This document shows positions 61,423 to 64,000 of a stretch of DNA of 64,000 nucleotides, one piece after another. The DNA is from Opitutia bacterium ISCC 52 (GTDB lineage: Bacteria > Verrucomicrobiota > Verrucomicrobiia > Opitutales > UBA2995). A program made the translations under genes and the position numbers. The notes beneath the pieces are model-generated. The model had not been told where the DNA came from. It saw only the letters and a list, made by a program, of their open reading frames with translations, and ran no database searches. Each line of letters begins with the position of its first letter. Positions within the stretch are counted from its first letter, which is position 1. Where the stretch lies: NCBI GenBank assembly GCA_014529675.2, contig CP076040.1:2747894-2811893 (forward strand), in the 5' to 3' direction.

Positions 61423-61469
61423 GCGTTATCAACCTGATCCTTTATGGTTTCGAATATTCTCAGAGAAAA

Positions 61470-61488
61470 CACAGGCAAGATGCCTGTG
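61470..61488. repeat. Palindrome CACAGGCAAGATGCCTGTG
   Basis: A perfect 8-bp-stem palindrome with AGA-type loop, between convergent genes. Copies or halves of this element also occur at 22470, 22750, 47382 and 47595. It abuts the methyltransferase stop codon (TAG), so it could also help terminate transcription. Confidence 0.75.
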
Positions 61489-62274
61489 CTACTCTTTCTT
61501 AGCTACCAGCTGGAAACAGAGCGGTATCTTTAATTCAGCCGCAGCCAACTCGGGCCAGTTGTTGCTGATATCGTGCTCGAACTCTTCCACCTGAGTAATC
61601 GTCATTCCTTGATCAATGATGGTTTGAAGAATCGTGGAAAAAGTATGCACAAACCAGTAAGCGGGTGGTGAGTCGTAGAATTTGCCAGAATAGTAATCTA
61701 ATCCTCCTGTATCCCGGTAGGGCTCGGATTTAAAGTAATCGCAGGTTAGTCGAGGCGCTTCGACCGAGGCCTTCAAATCCAACATTTCCTGAAAGGGATG
61801 CTGCTCGTAGACAAACAGATGCCCGCCCGGCTTGAGCAATTCTGCAACCTTGCAAAAAAAGGGAGTCAGATCCTGAAACCAACCGACCGCACCTACCGAG
61901 ACATAAACAATATCAAATTGCTCTCGGAATTCGGACCCAATATCAGCTACGTCGCATGCATGTAATTCACAGGCAATCCCACTCTTCTCAGCCAACTCCT
62001 TCCCCTGCTGAATAAAGGTGTCCGAAATATCAAAGCCAACACCCCTCGCGGCACCCAACTTCACCAGAGACATCACTTCCCGGCCATTATTGCAACAGAG
62101 CTGAGCGATATGTTTACCTTCAATTCCCAGATGGTTAAAGGTCGCTAATTCGTATTCATCCAAGCACGACAATCCAAGGGTCTTTAATTCATATAAGACT
62201 TTCTCGAATACGGCTTCCCTGTGATAGGGTTCACTTGCATTCCAAGCGAGGCGGTTGGCGTCATGATAATTCAT
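61489..62274 (-). CDS. SAM-dependent methyltransferase (class I)
   Basis: 261 residues. IAQLCCNNGREVMSLVKLGA is the SAM-binding motif I, GVGFDISDTFIQQGKEL motif II, and FDIVYVSVGAVGWFQDL the post-II strand. It is a class I fold enzyme of the type often labelled methyltransferase domain 25. No substrate clue. Its stop codon lies at the edge of a palindromic repeat. Its start is 18 bases downstream of the sulfatase stop on the same strand, so both may share a transcript. Confidence 0.88.
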   Translation of the reverse strand: MNYHDANRLAWNASEPYHREAVFEKVLYELKTLGLSCLDEYELATFNHLGIEGKHIAQLCCNNGREVMSLVKLGAARGVGFDISDTFIQQGKELAEKSGIACELHACDVADIGSEFREQFDIVYVSVGAVGWFQDLTPFFCKVAELLKPGGHLFVYEQHPFQEMLDLKASVEAPRLTCDYFKSEPYRDTGGLDYYSGKFYDSPPAYWFVHTFSTILQTIIDQGMTITQVEEFEHDISNNWPELAAAELKIPLCFQLVAKKE

Positions 62275-62292
62275 TACGCCTTCGAAAATCGA

Positions 62293-63846
62293 TCAATGTG
62301 CGTTTCGATTGATAGGTTCATCAACCACATGGGATGAAGGAAAATCAGAAGCATTCCAACCACTCCGACGACTATACCGCTTGTCCGCCTTGAATGCACC
62401 CGGCTGGTTCAACGGAATAGCCATGCCTCCGGCATCATCCATCATTGCGTAGAGCTGATCCTCCATTTCACGGACAATTTCCTTATGCTCTGGACTATTG
62501 ATCAGGTTGTTGGTTTCACCGGGATCTTCCTGTAAGTCGAACAACTCGTCCGTATCCCAAAGTCCATAGTAGGTGATATACTTGTAGCGATCCCCTCGCA
62601 GGCAAAATACAGTCGGCGATTGGGGAAACGCTTTTTCCCAATAGTAAACGTAGAGAAAGTAGTCGCGCCACTTGATCTCCTTCTTCTGTCCAAGAGCGAT
62701 AAAACTTTTGCCATCCATGTGCGCCGGTGTTTCCAGACCCATCGCATCCATGATCGTTGGGCCAATGTCGATATTCGCAACGACGTCTTCCACGACGGAT
62801 CCACCTTTAAATAAATCCGGGCATTGCATGAGCATAGGCACTCGAATGGATGTTTCATAGGCCACTCGCTTATCGATGAGCCCGTGCTCACCAAACATGA
62901 ATCCGTTGTCCCCCATATAAACTACGAGAGTATCATCATAGATCCCCATGTCCTTGAGCTGATCCATGATCCGAACGACCCCCTCATCCACCGCCCGAAA
63001 GGCTTCGCAGTAGCGTTTGTAGTAAAGCTCCACGTCGAGCTCACTGTGATATGGAAAGTCAATGCCATGCCAGCTGTTACGCTGATCGCGCAACCAGCGA
63101 GGCGTCTTCTCAGCTAGCTCGCGTGAAAGATTGCCACTATCAGGCACTTCCCAGGGTTCGTCTGTGTAGGAACCTTCGTGCCTATCAGCCGGGGTGAAGT
63201 TAGCATGCACCGCCTTGTGAGACAGGTAGAGGAAAAATGGTTTATCCTCAGAGTCCTGCTCCTTCAGCCAATCGATCGCATAGTCATTCAACTCGTCAGT
63301 GATATATCCCTTTTGCTTCACTCGCTCACCGTTTATATTGAGCGTGTAATCAGGACTCGGAGGCAAGTAGTGACCTTGGCCTTTAAAGCTGATCCAGTGG
63401 TCGAACCCTGGACGCGGTTCATCGTTTCCACCGCCCATGTGCCATTTCCCCATGTAAGCGGTGTTGTAACCAGCCTTTTGCAAATACTGAGAAAAATAAA
63501 CAATGTTACTTGGTGCGTCTCGGTTGTTATCAATCACCCGGTGCTTGTGGGTATATAAACCTGTCAGAATGGACGCACGACTAGGAGAACAAAGCGAGGT
63601 CGTCACGAAGGCGTTCTTCAAGTGGACGCCGTTCTCAGCCATGGAATCGAGTCCTGGAGTTTTCAGGAACGGATGTCCCATAAAGCCCATGGCATCATAA
63701 CGGTGATCATCGGTAAGGATGAAAATCACATTGCGAGGTTTTTCCCCACGTTGTTTTTCAATCTCAATACTGGTAGGAAATACGGTTCCAAAAACATAGG
63801 CGGGCAAGAAAGCCAGCACCAACAACAGGGTTAAACGACGGATCAT
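62293..63846 (-). CDS. Secreted sulfatase (arylsulfatase, N-acetylglucosamine-6-sulfatase-like)
   Basis: 517 residues with a signal peptide at about 1-20. Metal DDH appears at 46-48 and the formylglycine motif CSPSR at 86-90 (Cys86). VVYMGDNGFMFGEHGLIDKR and VAYETSIRVPMLMQCPD follow, with a C-terminal ELFDLQEDPGETNNL. The DDHRYDAMGF opening is typical of glucosamine-6-sulfatase-like members. It is upstream of the methyltransferase gene with an 18-base gap. The 154 bases to the window end contain its promoter region and no gene. Confidence 0.92.
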   Translation of the reverse strand: MIRRLTLLLVLAFLPAYVFGTVFPTSIEIEKQRGEKPRNVIFILTDDHRYDAMGFMGHPFLKTPGLDSMAENGVHLKNAFVTTSLCSPSRASILTGLYTHKHRVIDNNRDAPSNIVYFSQYLQKAGYNTAYMGKWHMGGGNDEPRPGFDHWISFKGQGHYLPPSPDYTLNINGERVKQKGYITDELNDYAIDWLKEQDSEDKPFFLYLSHKAVHANFTPADRHEGSYTDEPWEVPDSGNLSRELAEKTPRWLRDQRNSWHGIDFPYHSELDVELYYKRYCEAFRAVDEGVVRIMDQLKDMGIYDDTLVVYMGDNGFMFGEHGLIDKRVAYETSIRVPMLMQCPDLFKGGSVVEDVVANIDIGPTIMDAMGLETPAHMDGKSFIALGQKKEIKWRDYFLYVYYWEKAFPQSPTVFCLRGDRYKYITYYGLWDTDELFDLQEDPGETNNLINSPEHKEIVREMEDQLYAMMDDAGGMAIPLNQPGAFKADKRYSRRSGWNASDFPSSHVVDEPINRNAH

Positions 63847-64000
63847 AGTGATTCTAATGGGTTGGAAGAAGTAGTGTGTTCTATATATTAGTTCTAAATT
63901 ACGATTGTTAAAACGCGATCTAAGCCAAAACTCTAGATAAAAATCTTACAGTCCCCACGGTTTTGGCGTAATATCGTCTACGAAGATTTCAGAATTACCC

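Noticed and set aside
1-64000. tRNA, rRNA, prophage or insertion-sequence genes
   Set aside because: I looked for cloverleaf-like segments, integrases and transposases and saw none that could be supported.

Overview
The window looks like a chromosomal segment of a heterotrophic, probably marine or aquatic, bacterium of the PVC superphylum, most likely Verrucomicrobiota (Opitutales/Puniceicoccaceae-like). The assignment rests on family content: eight sulfatase genes plus one sulfatase remnant, two DUF1552 + c-heme DUF1587/1592/1588/1585 gene pairs, DUF3500, DUF4197 and a plant-type threonine synthase homologue. No 16S rRNA or tRNA is visible to confirm it. Most start codons lack an obvious Shine-Dalgarno sequence. 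No CRISPR array, phage module, integrase or transposase was found.

Layout. 1-8.05 kb: a truncated sulfatase, a large secreted sulfatase, a small secreted alpha/beta hydrolase, a matrixin-like metalloprotease with EF-hands, a class II aldolase, a 43-residue membrane protein, a lipoprotein and another sulfatase. 8.07-18.4 kb: two divergent operons. Leftward: aldehyde dehydrogenase, aspartate-type aminotransferase, enolase-superfamily protein and a sulfatase without signal peptide. Rightward: a transaldolase-like aldolase with unusual motifs, a fucose-isomerase-like protein, a threonine-synthase-like PLP enzyme and a YeiH-type exporter broken by an in-frame TGA. An isomerase, a transaldolase, a semialdehyde-dehydrogenase-like enzyme and a sulfur-anion exporter together resemble a sulfoglycolytic (sulfo-TAL) set; this is my main candidate for something new here. 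18.5-29.4 kb: two DUF1552/DUF1592 pairs on opposite strands, a block of interspersed palindromes, a frameshifted AlkZ-like gene, a sulfatase and a PL14-like protein. 29.5-32.7 kb: a dead sulfatase, a DUF3500 protein and a sulfatase.

32.8-38.3 kb is housekeeping: an exbB-exbD-tonB type operon, then PfkB kinase, tmk, holB and a MOSC protein. 38.5-46.4 kb is a leftward purine-degradation locus: guanine deaminase, XdhC, XdhA-like, XdhB-like, PuuD-type urate hydroxylase with a cytochrome c tail, and a membrane protein. Together these would convert guanine to xanthine, urate and hydroxyisourate. 46.6-50.3 kb holds an esterase and mutS. 50.5-64 kb is accessory: a beta-helix polysaccharide enzyme with an in-frame TAG, an arylsulfotransferase, a DinB-like protein, beta-carbonic anhydrase, an FG-GAP repeat protein, remnants of a GPH sugar transporter and an AraC/XylR-type regulator, a TIM-barrel sugar isomerase, two sulfatases, a DUF4197 lipoprotein with an in-frame TAG, and a methyltransferase.

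Two cross-cutting patterns stand out. First, seven genes carry single lesions (TGA, TAA or TAG in frame, or a homopolymer frameshift), mostly in accessory genes. Second, several families of short interspersed palindromes sit in the intergenic gaps.
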